A program made the translations under genes and the position numbers. Below, piece after piece: positions 36,165-45,121 of a stretch of 64,000 bases of DNA. The stretch is from an uncultured Bacteroidales bacterium (GTDB taxonomy: Bacteria > Bacteroidota > Bacteroidia > Bacteroidales > UBA932). Every line of letters begins with the position of its first letter. Positions within the stretch are counted from its first letter, which is position 1. The stretch covers positions 1 to 64,000 of the forward strand of contig CALVDF010000014.1 in assembly GCA_944326245.1 (NCBI GenBank), written 5' to 3'. Below the pieces are notes generated by a model. It was not told the DNA's origin and made no database searches. It saw nothing but the letters and a program-made list of their open reading frames with translations.

Positions 36165-38180
36165 TTACTGATTCTGATCACAATACTTGGATATCACCCT
36201 GTAGGCATCCTCTATGCCCAGTTCTCCGGCCTTACTCATGTCCATACATCCTTTTTCCTTGTCCTTGAGATAGATAAGGACCAGACCCCGGTTGTAATAT
36301 GCTTCCTTGAGGCGGGGATACAGATCAATGGCTCTCGTATATTGGGATATGGCTTCAGGCATGTCTCCTGACAGGCAGAAGAGATTGCCCAAATTATAAT
36401 ATGTATACGGAAACTCCGGATACAGTGCAGCCGCATTGCGCATGTCATTGATGGCCGCCGAATAGTCGTATGTCCTGGATGACCCGTCCATGACACGGGC
36501 CTTGGCCGTACCGGCATTGTCCATGGTGAGCACCTGCACATTGCTTTCTATCGACGATATGAAGTCTATCATCTCGGATTGCAGGGCTCCACGGTTGATG
36601 TAGTAGAATACCTCCCCCGGATTCTGCGCTATGGCCTCCGAATAGGACTGAAGCGCCGCATTGAACTGCTTGTATTCACTTTCTATGAGAGCCTTCGCAA
36701 AGAGTACACGGTCATCCCCACCCCTCCGGGCCTCCTGCTCCACGGCTTCCAGAAGTCTTCCGTTGTCCACTGCCGCCGCATCGGCCTGACGGCATGACAA
36801 CTCTACTCCTACCGGCATTGACGCCACAAATTCATCCATCCGCTTATCCTCGAATCTGCCGTTGAGGATTGCCGGCAGTCCTTCTTCATCCATACTGCGT
36901 TGCACTACAAAGCGGAAAAGAGGTTTAAGATTTATACTTACATTGCTGTTCTGAAGCAGCTCGTCATTGAAGTCCCTTCTGGCAAAATCAGAGTCCAGGG
37001 CCAGCAGGCGGTCATACTTGCGGGTAGTATCGGCAAAAGCCGCTCGCCCTGCACTGTCTGCCGTCATCGCTCTGTAACGGGCAATTTTGCCTTGGGCTAT
37101 CCTGTAATCCTCCTGTGCCGAAGCATACTGTCCCATCTGATTCTTGACATAGGAACGGTTCATGTACGCATTGGCAAAATCAGGATACAGCTCTATTGCC
37201 CGCGACAGGTCATCCATCGCATCCTGCCAGCGCCCCATCTCCATAAAGAGTATGGAACGGTTGTAGTATGCCAGCACATTCTCAGGATTGATGTTAAGCA
37301 CATGGTCATAATCCTCCAAGGCATTGTCATAATCCCCGATCTGCGAGCGTATCAATGCACGGTTGTATAGAGTCAATGAATTGTCAGGTTCTCTGGACAG
37401 CACCTGGCCAAAATCATTGAGAGCACCCTGTATATCCTTGAGCTCGAAACGAATAAGTGCACGGTTGAAGTAAGCAAACGTATTTGAGGAATCTATGCTG
37501 AGTGCATGGTTCAGATCATCCAGGGCATCATTCATCCTGTGCTGGTCATAATAGATCCTCGATCGTCTTATATAACCCTCAGGATCCATGCTCCTCAGGG
37601 TTATGGCCCGGCCGTAGTCATTCAGGGCACTGGCAGTATCCCCGAGGAACAGATACGACGCTCCCCTGTTGAGATAAGCATCTGCTTCCCGCGGCTCATG
37701 AGTGATGAAACGGTCAAAATCCGCCACAGCCTTCTCGAACTGCTGGGAAAGGAAATATGTCACCCCCCTGCTGAAATACAGGCCATAGTAGTTTGGCCGC
37801 AGTTCCACCGCCTTCTTGAGGTCCGCGAGAGCCTCATCATAACGTCCCAGACGACTGAGCGTTATAGCCCTGTAGTGATATGCGAGCGTATACACCGGAT
37901 TAAGGTCGATCGCACGGTCGAAATCAGATTCCGCCCCGTTGAAGTCACCCAGATTGTACTTGGCGATTCCACGGAAGAAATAGGCCTCGTACTGCTTGTC
38001 ATTCAAGCGTATTATGATATTGAAATTACTTACCGCCTGGGTATAGTGGCCATCGGACAGAGCCCTCTGGCCCAGGAAAAAGAACCGGTCGATATCATAC
38101 TGCGCACTTGCTGCAAATGCCGCATGCAATGCCAGTACAATAAAAATCATCTGCCATAAGGATTTCCTATCCCGTTTCAT
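36165..38180 (-). CDS. Secreted TPR-repeat protein
   Basis: A 671-residue protein with a signal peptide (hydrophobic residues 10-24, ending FAASAQ). Two repeat blocks follow: about nine consecutive TPRs from residue 28 to 350, and two or three more near the C-terminus (about 580-660). A non-repeat stretch of roughly 220 residues lies between. Each repeat shows the pattern with Ala-x-x-(F/Y)-x-(R/K)-(A/G). It is probably a periplasmic or outer-membrane scaffold. The -7 box at 38186-38193 puts the transcript start 1-3 bases before the ATG. Confidence 0.82.
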   Translation of the reverse strand: MKRDRKSLWQMIFIVLALHAAFAASAQYDIDRFFFLGQRALSDGHYTQAVSNFNIIIRLNDKQYEAYFFRGIAKYNLGDFNGAESDFDRAIDLNPVYTLAYHYRAITLSRLGRYDEALADLKKAVELRPNYYGLYFSRGVTYFLSQQFEKAVADFDRFITHEPREADAYLNRGASYLFLGDTASALNDYGRAITLRSMDPEGYIRRSRIYYDQHRMNDALDDLNHALSIDSSNTFAYFNRALIRFELKDIQGALNDFGQVLSREPDNSLTLYNRALIRSQIGDYDNALEDYDHVLNINPENVLAYYNRSILFMEMGRWQDAMDDLSRAIELYPDFANAYMNRSYVKNQMGQYASAQEDYRIAQGKIARYRAMTADSAGRAAFADTTRKYDRLLALDSDFARRDFNDELLQNSNVSINLKPLFRFVVQRSMDEEGLPAILNGRFEDKRMDEFVASMPVGVELSCRQADAAAVDNGRLLEAVEQEARRGGDDRVLFAKALIESEYKQFNAALQSYSEAIAQNPGEVFYYINRGALQSEMIDFISSIESNVQVLTMDNAGTAKARVMDGSSRTYDYSAAINDMRNAAALYPEFPYTYYNLGNLFCLSGDMPEAISQYTRAIDLYPRLKEAYYNRGLVLIYLKDKEKGCMDMSKAGELGIEDAYRVISKYCDQNQ

Positions 38181-38185
38181 AACTG

Positions 38186-38193
38186 CAAATATA
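38186..38193 (-). promoter_or_regulatory. Possible promoter (-7 box) of the TPR gene
   Basis: TATATTTG on the minus strand at 38186-38193, six bases from the ATG. It implies a nearly leaderless message. The -33 region does not match. Confidence 0.45.
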
Positions 38194-38243
38194 CTACTAT
38201 TATCCGAATTCCGGCATCAGGGCAGAACAGAGACAGGTCTTGA

Positions 38244-38282
38244 CAAAACAAAAAGCAGGATACTTGTTGAAGTATCCTGCTT
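38244..38282 (-). terminator. Intrinsic terminator of tRNA-Asp
   Basis: A perfect 13-bp stem (38270-38282 with 38253-38265) and a 4-base loop are followed on the minus strand by TTTTGTTTTG. It lies immediately after the tRNA 3' end. Confidence 0.85.
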
Positions 38283-38283
38283 C

Positions 38284-38361
38284 TGGCGGTGCGGACGGGG
38301 CTCGAACCCGCGACCTCCGGCGTGACAGGCCGGCATTCTAACCAGGCTGAACTACCGCACC
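38284..38361 (-). tRNA. tRNA-Asp(GTC), CCA encoded
   Basis: The minus strand folds as a cloverleaf: acceptor GGTGCGG/CCGCACC, D arm GTTCAGCCTGGTTAGAAT, anticodon stem CCGGC/GCCGG with loop CTGTCAC (anticodon GTC), T arm GCGGG-TTCGAGC-CCCGT, discriminator G and a genomic CCA at 38284-38286. Without CCA it spans 38287-38361. It has its own promoter and terminator. Confidence 0.95.
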
Positions 38362-38398
38362 GTTTTCAATCTTTACCCTTCGTTTCCGAAAGGGATTG

Positions 38399-38429
38399 CA
38401 AAGATATAGAGTTTTTGGGTATTTCCAAA
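38399..38429 (-). promoter_or_regulatory. Promoter of tRNA-Asp
   Basis: The minus strand has TTTG (38426-38429), 19 bases, and TATCTTTG (38399-38406), an exact consensus. The start is near 38394, about 33 bases upstream of the mature tRNA. It lies in the gap after rsmD. Confidence 0.72.
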
Positions 38430-38445
38430 TTTTTTACTGAAATTT

Positions 38446-38991
38446 TTATCGAAAAAATGAAAAATGTACATTGCCGTATTTCTTCTCCTTTACGAATCTG
38501 GGGTGATTTTCAAAGGAATAGGTTCCAGGATGCTCCAGTATGAACACACCCCCGGCCCGAAGCAGACCGCCCGGCACACATGGAGCCCCGAATACCCTGT
38601 CGGGTATTGTATCCAGGCCCTCGATTTCATAGGGAGGGTCAGCGAATATTATGTCAAAATCAATCTTGCAGATTTCCAGAAAACCGAAGACATTGTGCCT
38701 GATGACATGCATGCCGTCTATCCGGAATGCCGCGGCACTGCGCCTGATGAACGAAGCATGCAGGGGATTCATCTCCACCGAATATATTTCCTTTGCGCCC
38801 CTGGAGGCAAATTCATAGGATATACTGCCTGTACCGGAAAACAGATCAAGAACCCGCACGGAAGACAGGTCATACTCGTTGCCCAGCGTATTGAAAAGTC
38901 CCTCCTTGGCAAAGTCAGTCGTCGGACGGGCCCTGAATCCCGAGGGAGGCATTACCGTCCTGCCTTTCAGAGATCCGCCTATGATTCTCAT
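38446..38991 (-). CDS. rsmD: 16S rRNA (guanine(966)-N2)-methyltransferase RsmD
   Basis: A 181-residue Rossmann-fold methyltransferase. It begins MRIIGGSLKGR as in the family, with the SAM-binding motif VLDLFSGTGSISYEFASRGA and the catalytic tetrad FADPPYE. It methylates G966 in 16S rRNA of the 30S subunit. Its ATG overlaps the stop of the DUF3822 gene by 4 bases; the pair is conserved in Bacteroidetes. Confidence 0.93.
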   Translation of the reverse strand: MRIIGGSLKGRTVMPPSGFRARPTTDFAKEGLFNTLGNEYDLSSVRVLDLFSGTGSISYEFASRGAKEIYSVEMNPLHASFIRRSAAAFRIDGMHVIRHNVFGFLEICKIDFDIIFADPPYEIEGLDTIPDRVFGAPCVPGGLLRAGGVFILEHPGTYSFENHPRFVKEKKYGNVHFSFFR

Positions 38992-39665
38992 GATATGAAC
39001 CTGACAGATGAAAAATACCGTCCCAGCTCCGCTACCCTATCCTCATCCAGTTTCCCGAACACATGAAGCACAGTATGTTCAGGGTTGAACATGACCTCCT
39101 TGGTCACAGAGAACACAAAATACTCTGCAGTGGCCAGGTCCGATGCAGGAAAACTGTTGGCAAACAGCAGACGGTCCCTCTCGGCAGCCACGATATGCAG
39201 CATCCCGTCAGTAAACGATACCAGCAGACGGTTGTTGTCCTGAATACAGGAAATCCTGTCTATCAGCACATAGGATATGGGATAAAAGCGGACATTGCGG
39301 CACAGGGACGTCATCCCGCCGTAAAGGTTGGCCGGAACTGCATAGACCATAACCGCCTTACGTGACGGCATGTCCAGAGACAAGACCTGGTCATCAGGCT
39401 GGATATCCCTTACTGCCGCAAGGTACGATGCCGCACTGTTTCTGTTGAAGAGACTCATGGGCACCAGAGTATACTTCCATGTAGTATAATACACGGAAAC
39501 TGCCGAGAACTGGTTTTTGAGGACAGGTGCAAGTTCCGTAACGGAAAGGTCCGCAGGGCACATGTGTGATTCCCGCGAGACTACCTTGCCGTTTTTGCCG
39601 TATATAGTAAAAGAATAACCACTCAAGTCTAGTTGAATGGTTATTCTATTCTGCGATGCGGACAT
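38988..39665 (-). CDS. DUF3822 family protein
   Basis: A 225-residue protein of DUF3822, found next to rsmD across Bacteroidetes. The fold resembles actin-like ATPase halves in other family members, but no ATP-binding motif stands out here. Function unknown. It overlaps rsmD by 4 bases and lies 5 bases downstream of the preceding gene, so the three form an operon. Confidence 0.82.
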   Translation of the reverse strand: MSASQNRITIQLDLSGYSFTIYGKNGKVVSRESHMCPADLSVTELAPVLKNQFSAVSVYYTTWKYTLVPMSLFNRNSAASYLAAVRDIQPDDQVLSLDMPSRKAVMVYAVPANLYGGMTSLCRNVRFYPISYVLIDRISCIQDNNRLLVSFTDGMLHIVAAERDRLLFANSFPASDLATAEYFVFSVTKEVMFNPEHTVLHVFGKLDEDRVAELGRYFSSVRFIS

Positions 39666-39670
39666 CTGTA

Positions 39671-40285
39671 CTATTCCCAGTTTCCTGCGTTATTGTTAGG
39701 GTTCTCGATATCACCGACCTTCAGACCGGGATACTGCTTCATGTCTTCCTTCTCGGCCTTGAGATTGACGATCAGCTGCCTGTCCAGACCCAACAGAAGG
39801 TCGTCATAAGGAATTGTAGCCTCGAACAAAGGTATCTGGATGCCTGACACCTTCTTTACAACAGAGGTAAGATTGATCCTCTTGCCACCTGAGAAAGGAA
39901 TGAAACTGATGGAATCGATTATGGCTTCCTTCCCCTTGAGCAGGGTATCCCTTACGAAGATGTCGATACTGTCACGGGTAACCCTTCCTTCTGCTACGGC
40001 TACAGAGTCATCCATGGATCCGATCTGACGTACAATGGTAATCTGACCGTTCTTGTAGAAATCAATAAGAGAGTCGGTAGTAGTAAGGTACCTGCGGTTC
40101 TGCGTCTTGTATGCCTCCTGCAGAGTCCTTATGCTTACCAACCTGTCGATTGCTACAGCCTCGCGTCTGTCCACTTCATTCTGGAAACGGACCGGTTCCA
40201 TGACACTTTCATAGTTGAGATACACCAGAACGATGATCGCGATAGGAAAGACTACGTAAGTCAAAACCTTGAAGAATGTTTTCAT
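39671..40285 (-). CDS. Membrane-anchored protein of unknown function
   Basis: A 204-residue protein with one N-terminal membrane segment (VLTYVVFPIAIIVLVYLNY) and a soluble part with a basic-acidic helix (RFQNEVDRREAVAIDRLVSI). The C-terminal third is polar and ends NNNAGNWE. No known domain is evident. It heads the operon that ends in rsmD and has its own promoter, which makes a role in ribosome assembly or in a linked envelope process possible but unproven. Confidence 0.7.
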   Translation of the reverse strand: MKTFFKVLTYVVFPIAIIVLVYLNYESVMEPVRFQNEVDRREAVAIDRLVSIRTLQEAYKTQNRRYLTTTDSLIDFYKNGQITIVRQIGSMDDSVAVAEGRVTRDSIDIFVRDTLLKGKEAIIDSISFIPFSGGKRINLTSVVKKVSGIQIPLFEATIPYDDLLLGLDRQLIVNLKAEKEDMKQYPGLKVGDIENPNNNAGNWE

Positions 40286-40332
40286 TTTAAGTATTCTGTG
40301 TTAATAATTATTAGTTCGTCAAAATATGCCGA

Positions 40333-40364
40333 CAAAAGTAAAAATAATAATTAGTACTTGCAAT
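40333..40364 (-). promoter_or_regulatory. Promoter of the rsmD operon
   Basis: TACTTTTG on the minus strand at 40333-40340 with ATTG (40361-40364) 20 bases upstream, one mismatch in the -33 box. The start is near 40328, about 43 bases before the ATG. Confidence 0.5.
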
Positions 40365-40371
40365 ATATTTT

Positions 40372-40379
40372 TAATTTTG
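40372..40379 (+). promoter_or_regulatory. Possible promoter (-7 box) of the nrnA-like gene
   Basis: TAATTTTG at 40372-40379 lies 20 bases before the ATG at 40400. It is divergent from the rsmD operon promoter; the two -7 boxes are 31 bases apart. No -33 element was seen. Confidence 0.4.
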
Positions 40380-40399
40380 CAGCTACAAATTTTACCCGC

Positions 40400-41449
40400 A
40401 TGACATCTATACCACAGGCCAAAGATCTGGAGAAACTGCTGAGCCAAGGATTGAAGACCATAATTATCAGTCATTTCAATCCTGACGGTGATGCCATTGG
40501 TTCTTCCGTCGGAATGCGCGGCTATCTGCAGGGCACAGGCCGGCAGGCGACGGTGGCAGTCCCCTCCCGCAAGCCGGAATTCCTTGACTTTCTGGATCCG
40601 GACGGAGAGATTCTCTGCTATGCAGAAAACAAGCAGGCAACACTGGATGCAGTCAATGGGGCTGAACTTATCATATGCCTGGATTTCAACAGACTGGACC
40701 GTACTGAATGGCTTGCCGAGAGTATTGAGGCATCACAGGCGACAAAGGTTCTTATAGACCATCACCTCCACCCGGACACAGACAAGTTCGATCTGGTCAT
40801 TTCAGATCCAGGCGCATCATCGACATGCGAGCTTCTCTACCGGGTACTGATGAGTTTCAGTTCCGTCGGCTCTGATCCGTCACGCCTGGGACTGGACACC
40901 CTGACTGCCATTACCACAGGAATCCTTACCGACACCAACAACTTCAACAATTCCATAACGCCGGACACCTTTGCCATCGCTTCGGACATACTGCGCCAGG
41001 GCGTAGATTTTGACGCCATCAACAACCTTGTATTCAAACGTTACTCTGAATCGAGAATGCGCCTGATGGGACACCTGCTTACGGATTCCATGGAAATAGA
41101 CAGGCCCTTAAAGGCCTCCTCGATGGTCATTACCCTCAAGGACAGGCATGATTTCAATTTTTCGGACGGGGACTCGGAAGGGTTTGTCAACCTTCCACTT
41201 ATGATCCGGGACGTGGAAGTATCAGCACTGTTCAGCGAGACTGCGGAATATGTCAGAGTATCCCTGAGATCAAAAGGTCATGTTTCCGTCAACGCCCTCT
41301 CCAATGCCTATTTTAACGGCGGAGGCCATGAAAGGGCCGCAGGAGGAAGGCTGTACATGCCGATAAGCCAGGTCAGGGACTATTTCCTCCGGTCATTGGA
41401 ACAATTCTTGCAAATCAACGGTAATCCGACAGCAGAATCCGAGAGATGA
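40400..41449 (+). CDS. DHH family phosphoesterase (NrnA-like oligoribonuclease/pAp phosphatase)
   Basis: A 349-residue protein with the DHH motif set: SHFNPDGDAIGSS (motif I), CLDFNRLDR, the DHH motif itself in LIDHHLHPD, and the DHHA1 C-terminal GGGHERAAGG. NrnA-type enzymes degrade short RNA and remove phosphate from 3'-phosphoadenosine 5'-phosphate. The ATG at 40400 (MTSIPQAKDLE) is chosen over an upstream start at 40358 because the -7 box at 40372 lies between. Its last 4 bases overlap the next gene. Confidence 0.88.
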   Translation: MTSIPQAKDLEKLLSQGLKTIIISHFNPDGDAIGSSVGMRGYLQGTGRQATVAVPSRKPEFLDFLDPDGEILCYAENKQATLDAVNGAELIICLDFNRLDRTEWLAESIEASQATKVLIDHHLHPDTDKFDLVISDPGASSTCELLYRVLMSFSSVGSDPSRLGLDTLTAITTGILTDTNNFNNSITPDTFAIASDILRQGVDFDAINNLVFKRYSESRMRLMGHLLTDSMEIDRPLKASSMVITLKDRHDFNFSDGDSEGFVNLPLMIRDVEVSALFSETAEYVRVSLRSKGHVSVNALSNAYFNGGGHERAAGGRLYMPISQVRDYFLRSLEQFLQINGNPTAESER

Positions 41450-41991
41450 GACGTAAGACCATATTATACACTATGATCATTGTCGCCGCTGCCCTGGCCG
41501 GTTCCTCATGCTCCAAAAAGAACAAGGAACTCACCATCGCAGACCAGGAAGCCAGCATAGACTCGTACATATCGAGCCACTATGCCGACTACAAAGTAAT
41601 ACACAGGAACGGTTCCAACAGGATTATACTAGACACCACAGTACTGAGCCAGCCGGACTCCCTCGAATACGGGGACTCCCTGTATTTCTACTATGCGGGC
41701 TACGTTTTCACGTCATCACCGTCCCAGCTCTTCTGCACCAACAACGAAAGTGTTGCAGCCCAGAACAATTTTACAATATCGGACCCGGATTATTCTGTCC
41801 GCAGGATACTCTTCACCGATGACTGCATGATAAGCGGACTTGTCAACGGGCTGTACGGAGTACGGCAAGGCGAACACTGCATCCTGCTGTTCTCCGCCAG
41901 ATACGGTTTCTACGACAGCTACGTATACAACATACCCAAGCTCTCAGCCCTGGCCTATGAGATATGGGTAGACAGGGTCATCAAACAATAA
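41446..41991 (+). CDS. Lipoprotein with degenerate FKBP-like fold
   Basis: A 181-residue lipoprotein: signal peptide ends GSSCSKK with the lipobox cysteine. The C-terminal part follows the FKBP pattern: GDSLYFYYAGYVF in the place of the strand before the substrate pocket and ALAYEIWV in the last strand. Aromatic pocket residues are only partly kept, so catalytic activity is doubtful. It is coupled to the nrnA-like gene by a 4-base overlap and followed by an FKBP lipoprotein gene 19 bases away. Confidence 0.68.
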   Translation: MRRKTILYTMIIVAAALAGSSCSKKNKELTIADQEASIDSYISSHYADYKVIHRNGSNRIILDTTVLSQPDSLEYGDSLYFYYAGYVFTSSPSQLFCTNNESVAAQNNFTISDPDYSVRRILFTDDCMISGLVNGLYGVRQGEHCILLFSARYGFYDSYVYNIPKLSALAYEIWVDRVIKQ

Positions 41992-42010
41992 CGCGAAACA
42001 GATACTGATA

Positions 42011-42988
42011 ATGAATACATTGTACAAGATTCTCATTCTGGCCTTAGCCACGACTGCAATATTTTCCTGCGCCCAGGAGACCGACGAGTCATCGGAGTCC
42101 GTACAGGAGCGCATCCTCAAAGCCTACGTCGAGAAATATTACCCCGATGCCATACGCAGCGGATCCGGTCTGTACATCATAGATTTACAGGACGGCACGG
42201 GACGTCAAGCCAACGACACATCCTACGTGAAGGTAGAATATACCATCACCTACCTCAACGGGAACTACCATTCATATACCTACGACAGCATTGCAAAACA
42301 GCTGGGGACATACAGCTACGGAGGATATTACGGTCCACGGATATGGAGCCTGCGGTCAAGCACAAAGGGCATAGTGGAACTGCTGAAAGGAATGCGTGAA
42401 GGCGGATACGTCAAGGCAATAATTCCGGCGACACTGCTGGATGAAGAGAGCGGTATGGAGATAACCGACAGCGACGGCTCCTCCAAGATATATGAAATAA
42501 GGATGCTGGAAGTCATTGACAATATCGACCAGTACCAGATAGAGCAGCTTGAAAAGTTCGCCTCAACCCATTATCCTTCAGTCAAAGACTCGACTGCCTA
42601 CGGCTTCTACTACCTCAAGACAGTGACCGACAATTCTGACACCCTCAAAGACAACAGTATCATAAATGTAAGATACATCGGCAGATTCCTCAACGGCACG
42701 GTCTTCGACACCAATATAAAGGATACCGCAAAAAAATACCGGATATATGTAAGCGGAGCAGAATATGCCGCCCTCTCCTACGAATACCGCGAAGACAGTA
42801 CCGAAGCCATGACTTCCAACGATTTCGTACTCGGATTCAACAAAGCTCTATATGGCATGACCCCCGGAGAGAGTGCCGTGACATTCTTTACATCCGACTA
42901 TGGATACGGTGACAATGGCAACAGCAATATTCCAGGATTCACCCCTCTGTGCTTCGAACTCTGGGTTGAGAAAGACGAAGAAGAATAA
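42011..42988 (+). CDS. FKBP-type peptidyl-prolyl isomerase lipoprotein (two FKBP-like domains)
   Basis: A 325-residue lipoprotein (signal ending IFSCAQE). Two FKBP-like domains are visible. The first ends about residue 175 with KIYEIRMLEVID. The second, about 190-325, has VRYIGRFLNGTVFDTN and PLCFELWVE, and the acidic/aromatic residues typical of the FKBP active site are better kept than in the first. It should assist folding of proline-containing proteins on the periplasmic side. It follows a degenerate relative, so the two probably arose by duplication. Confidence 0.75.
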   Translation: MNTLYKILILALATTAIFSCAQETDESSESVQERILKAYVEKYYPDAIRSGSGLYIIDLQDGTGRQANDTSYVKVEYTITYLNGNYHSYTYDSIAKQLGTYSYGGYYGPRIWSLRSSTKGIVELLKGMREGGYVKAIIPATLLDEESGMEITDSDGSSKIYEIRMLEVIDNIDQYQIEQLEKFASTHYPSVKDSTAYGFYYLKTVTDNSDTLKDNSIINVRYIGRFLNGTVFDTNIKDTAKKYRIYVSGAEYAALSYEYREDSTEAMTSNDFVLGFNKALYGMTPGESAVTFFTSDYGYGDNGNSNIPGFTPLCFELWVEKDEEE

Positions 42989-42997
42989 TTCAGGAAA

Positions 42998-44476
42998 ATG
43001 ACCAGAAAAAGGATTTTCATCACCGGTGCAACCGGGAATATGGGTGGAGCGGCTCTCAGGGAGCTGCTTCAGCGCTCCGACAGATTCGATGTGGTCCTAC
43101 TGGCAAGACCCAGCAGGAAGAATATCAGGAAACTGGCAAAATACAAGGACAATCCGGCCGTAAATGTGATTTGGGGCGATCTCACCGACTACGACAGTGT
43201 TCTCAAGGGAGCTACAGGGGCTGACTATGTACTGCACATCGGCGGCATGGTCTCACCGGCAGCGGACATGTACCCGGAGCGGACAATCAAGGTCAACGTA
43301 ACAGGAGCGAGGAATGTCGTCAAGGCAATCAAGGCACAGCCGGAACCGGACAGGATAGGTGCCGTGTACATAGGCTCGGTAGCCCAGGTTGGAAACCATC
43401 TGCCGCCACGTCATTGGGGTCGATGCGGAGATCCCATATACACAAGCATATTCGACTGGTATTCAGTCTCCAAATGCCTGGCTGAACTGGTTTTTGCAGA
43501 ATCTGGCCTCAAAAAATGGGTATCCGTACGCCAGACAGGCATGCTCTACCCGGAACTGCTGATGAAGGCCAATGACCCCATAGCCTGCCATGTACCGCTG
43601 AAAGGCGTACTCGAATGGAGCACACTGGAAGATTCAGGCCGCGTATGTGCAAATATATGTGAAGAAGGTGTTCCGGATGACTTCTGGAGAGGATTCTACA
43701 ATCTCAGCAGCGGAGCTCCGTTCCGCCTGACCAACTACGAATTCGAATCGATGCTGCTTAAGGGTATGGGATGTCCTCCGGTGGAAAAGGTTTTCGGTGC
43801 AAACTGGTTTGCAACCAAGAACTTCCATGGAGAATGGTATCTGGACGCCGACCGTCTTGACGAGATTCTGCATTTCAGGGAGGGTGTGACGGCTGAGGAA
43901 TACTTCAGACGCATGAAGCGGCAGCTTCCATGGTTCTTTTCCCTGGCACCCCTTGCTCCGGCCTTCGCCATAAAGGCATTCATGCGCCATGTAGCCGCAA
44001 GCAATCCTCTCGGAACTCTGTACTGGTTCAAGCACGGGGTTACCGACCGCATCAAGGCACATTTCGGGTCAATGGAAGAATGGAAGGCTATTCCTGACTG
44101 GAAACACATGGACCTGACCCGTCCCTCTGACAATCCGGATGAAGCCATAGTCCTGGACCACGGATACGACGAGGCCAAGCCTCTTTCCGAACTGAACATC
44201 GAAGACATGCGCAAAGCTGCCATATTCCGCGGTGGTGAATGCCTCTCGGAAACGATGGTACCCGGAGACATTCATACCCCTTTGCGCTGGCGCTGCCAGT
44301 TCGGCCACGAATTTTCCATGACCCCCAACACGGTCCTCCGCGGCGGACACTGGTGTCCGGACTGCCTGCCAAAGTATGACCCGGAAAAACCAAACCCTTG
44401 GAACTTCGAAGCCATAGCCGCCGGCAATCCGTTCTTTGCCCAGGTATATGACCACAGTCAGCTCCTCAAGAGCTGA
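42998..44476 (+). CDS. NAD-dependent epimerase/dehydratase fused to a C-terminal zinc finger
   Basis: A 492-residue protein. The first about 300 residues are an extended short-chain dehydrogenase: GATGNMGG (NAD-binding glycines), DWYSVSK with the catalytic Tyr-x-x-x-Lys, and VRQTGMLYP. About 130 residues of unassigned sequence follow. The C-terminus has the treble-clef-like pattern C433-x3-H437, then C453-x2-C456, in WRCQFGHEFSMTP and HWCPDC. A zinc ribbon of this form commonly binds nucleic acid or proteins. The combination is unusual. It begins 9 bases after the FKBP gene and may belong to the same transcript. Confidence 0.75.
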   Translation: MTRKRIFITGATGNMGGAALRELLQRSDRFDVVLLARPSRKNIRKLAKYKDNPAVNVIWGDLTDYDSVLKGATGADYVLHIGGMVSPAADMYPERTIKVNVTGARNVVKAIKAQPEPDRIGAVYIGSVAQVGNHLPPRHWGRCGDPIYTSIFDWYSVSKCLAELVFAESGLKKWVSVRQTGMLYPELLMKANDPIACHVPLKGVLEWSTLEDSGRVCANICEEGVPDDFWRGFYNLSSGAPFRLTNYEFESMLLKGMGCPPVEKVFGANWFATKNFHGEWYLDADRLDEILHFREGVTAEEYFRRMKRQLPWFFSLAPLAPAFAIKAFMRHVAASNPLGTLYWFKHGVTDRIKAHFGSMEEWKAIPDWKHMDLTRPSDNPDEAIVLDHGYDEAKPLSELNIEDMRKAAIFRGGECLSETMVPGDIHTPLRWRCQFGHEFSMTPNTVLRGGHWCPDCLPKYDPEKPNPWNFEAIAAGNPFFAQVYDHSQLLKS

Positions 44477-44490
44477 CTCCGGTTATTTTA
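44456..44490 (+). terminator. Possible terminator after the dehydrogenase-zinc finger gene
   Basis: A perfect 9-bp stem (44456-44464 with 44470-44478, loop CTCAA) spans the stop codon and is followed by GGTTATTTTA. The T-run is short, so termination may be weak. Confidence 0.35.
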
Positions 44491-45121
44491 GAATCTTTTC
44501 GCGGACTATTGCAACGATACGGTCGGCTGTCTCTTCTTCTCCGAAAAGAGAAGTGCTGAGACACAGGTCATAGGAAGAAGAATCTCCCCACTTTTTGAAT
44601 GTGAAGTAATTGTAGTATTCGGCACGTTTGCGGTCACAATCCCTTATCTGGGCCAGCGCCTCTTCCTCCGTTATCGACAGCAGACCGCGCAGACGCTTGA
44701 TCCGGTCTTCAAGGGTCGCAGTGATGAATACGGAAAGAACGTGCGGACGGTCGCGCAGAATGTAGTCGGCACAACGGCCCACAAAAACACCCGGTCCCTT
44801 GTCGGCCAGCATCTCTATGGTACGGCTCTGTATCTTGAAGAGATTGTTGTTGCCGAGATAGCTTTCGGTATCCAGATACCCTCCTGAAAAAAAGGGTATA
44901 TGTACTCCCGCAAAACCGCCCAGAATAGGTATTGTCGGTTTTTCGTCCACTTTTTCGAAATATTCAGGATCCAGCCCGCTGTCCTTGGCAGCCTGGTTGA
45001 TGATCTCCTTGTCGTAGAAGGCAATGTCCATCTTACGCGCTATGGCCATGGCCACATTGCGGCCGCCGCTGCCCAACTGACGTCCTATGCAGACGGCAAA
45101 ATCATGACTGTAACTCTTCAT
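44483..45121 (-). CDS. Cytidylate kinase-like family protein
   Basis: A 212-residue P-loop protein of the cytidylate kinase-like family (AAA-type nucleotide binding). It has GRQLGSGGRNVAMAIARK as the P-loop variant and ARKMDIAFYDKEI after it; the CMP-binding region differs from true Cmk. Function and substrate unknown, though such genes sit next to transporters in several anaerobes. Its 5' end overlaps the MATE gene by 20 bases, so they are likely coupled. Confidence 0.82.
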   Translation of the reverse strand: MKSYSHDFAVCIGRQLGSGGRNVAMAIARKMDIAFYDKEIINQAAKDSGLDPEYFEKVDEKPTIPILGGFAGVHIPFFSGGYLDTESYLGNNNLFKIQSRTIEMLADKGPGVFVGRCADYILRDRPHVLSVFITATLEDRIKRLRGLLSITEEEALAQIRDCDRKRAEYYNYFTFKKWGDSSSYDLCLSTSLFGEEETADRIVAIVREKILK

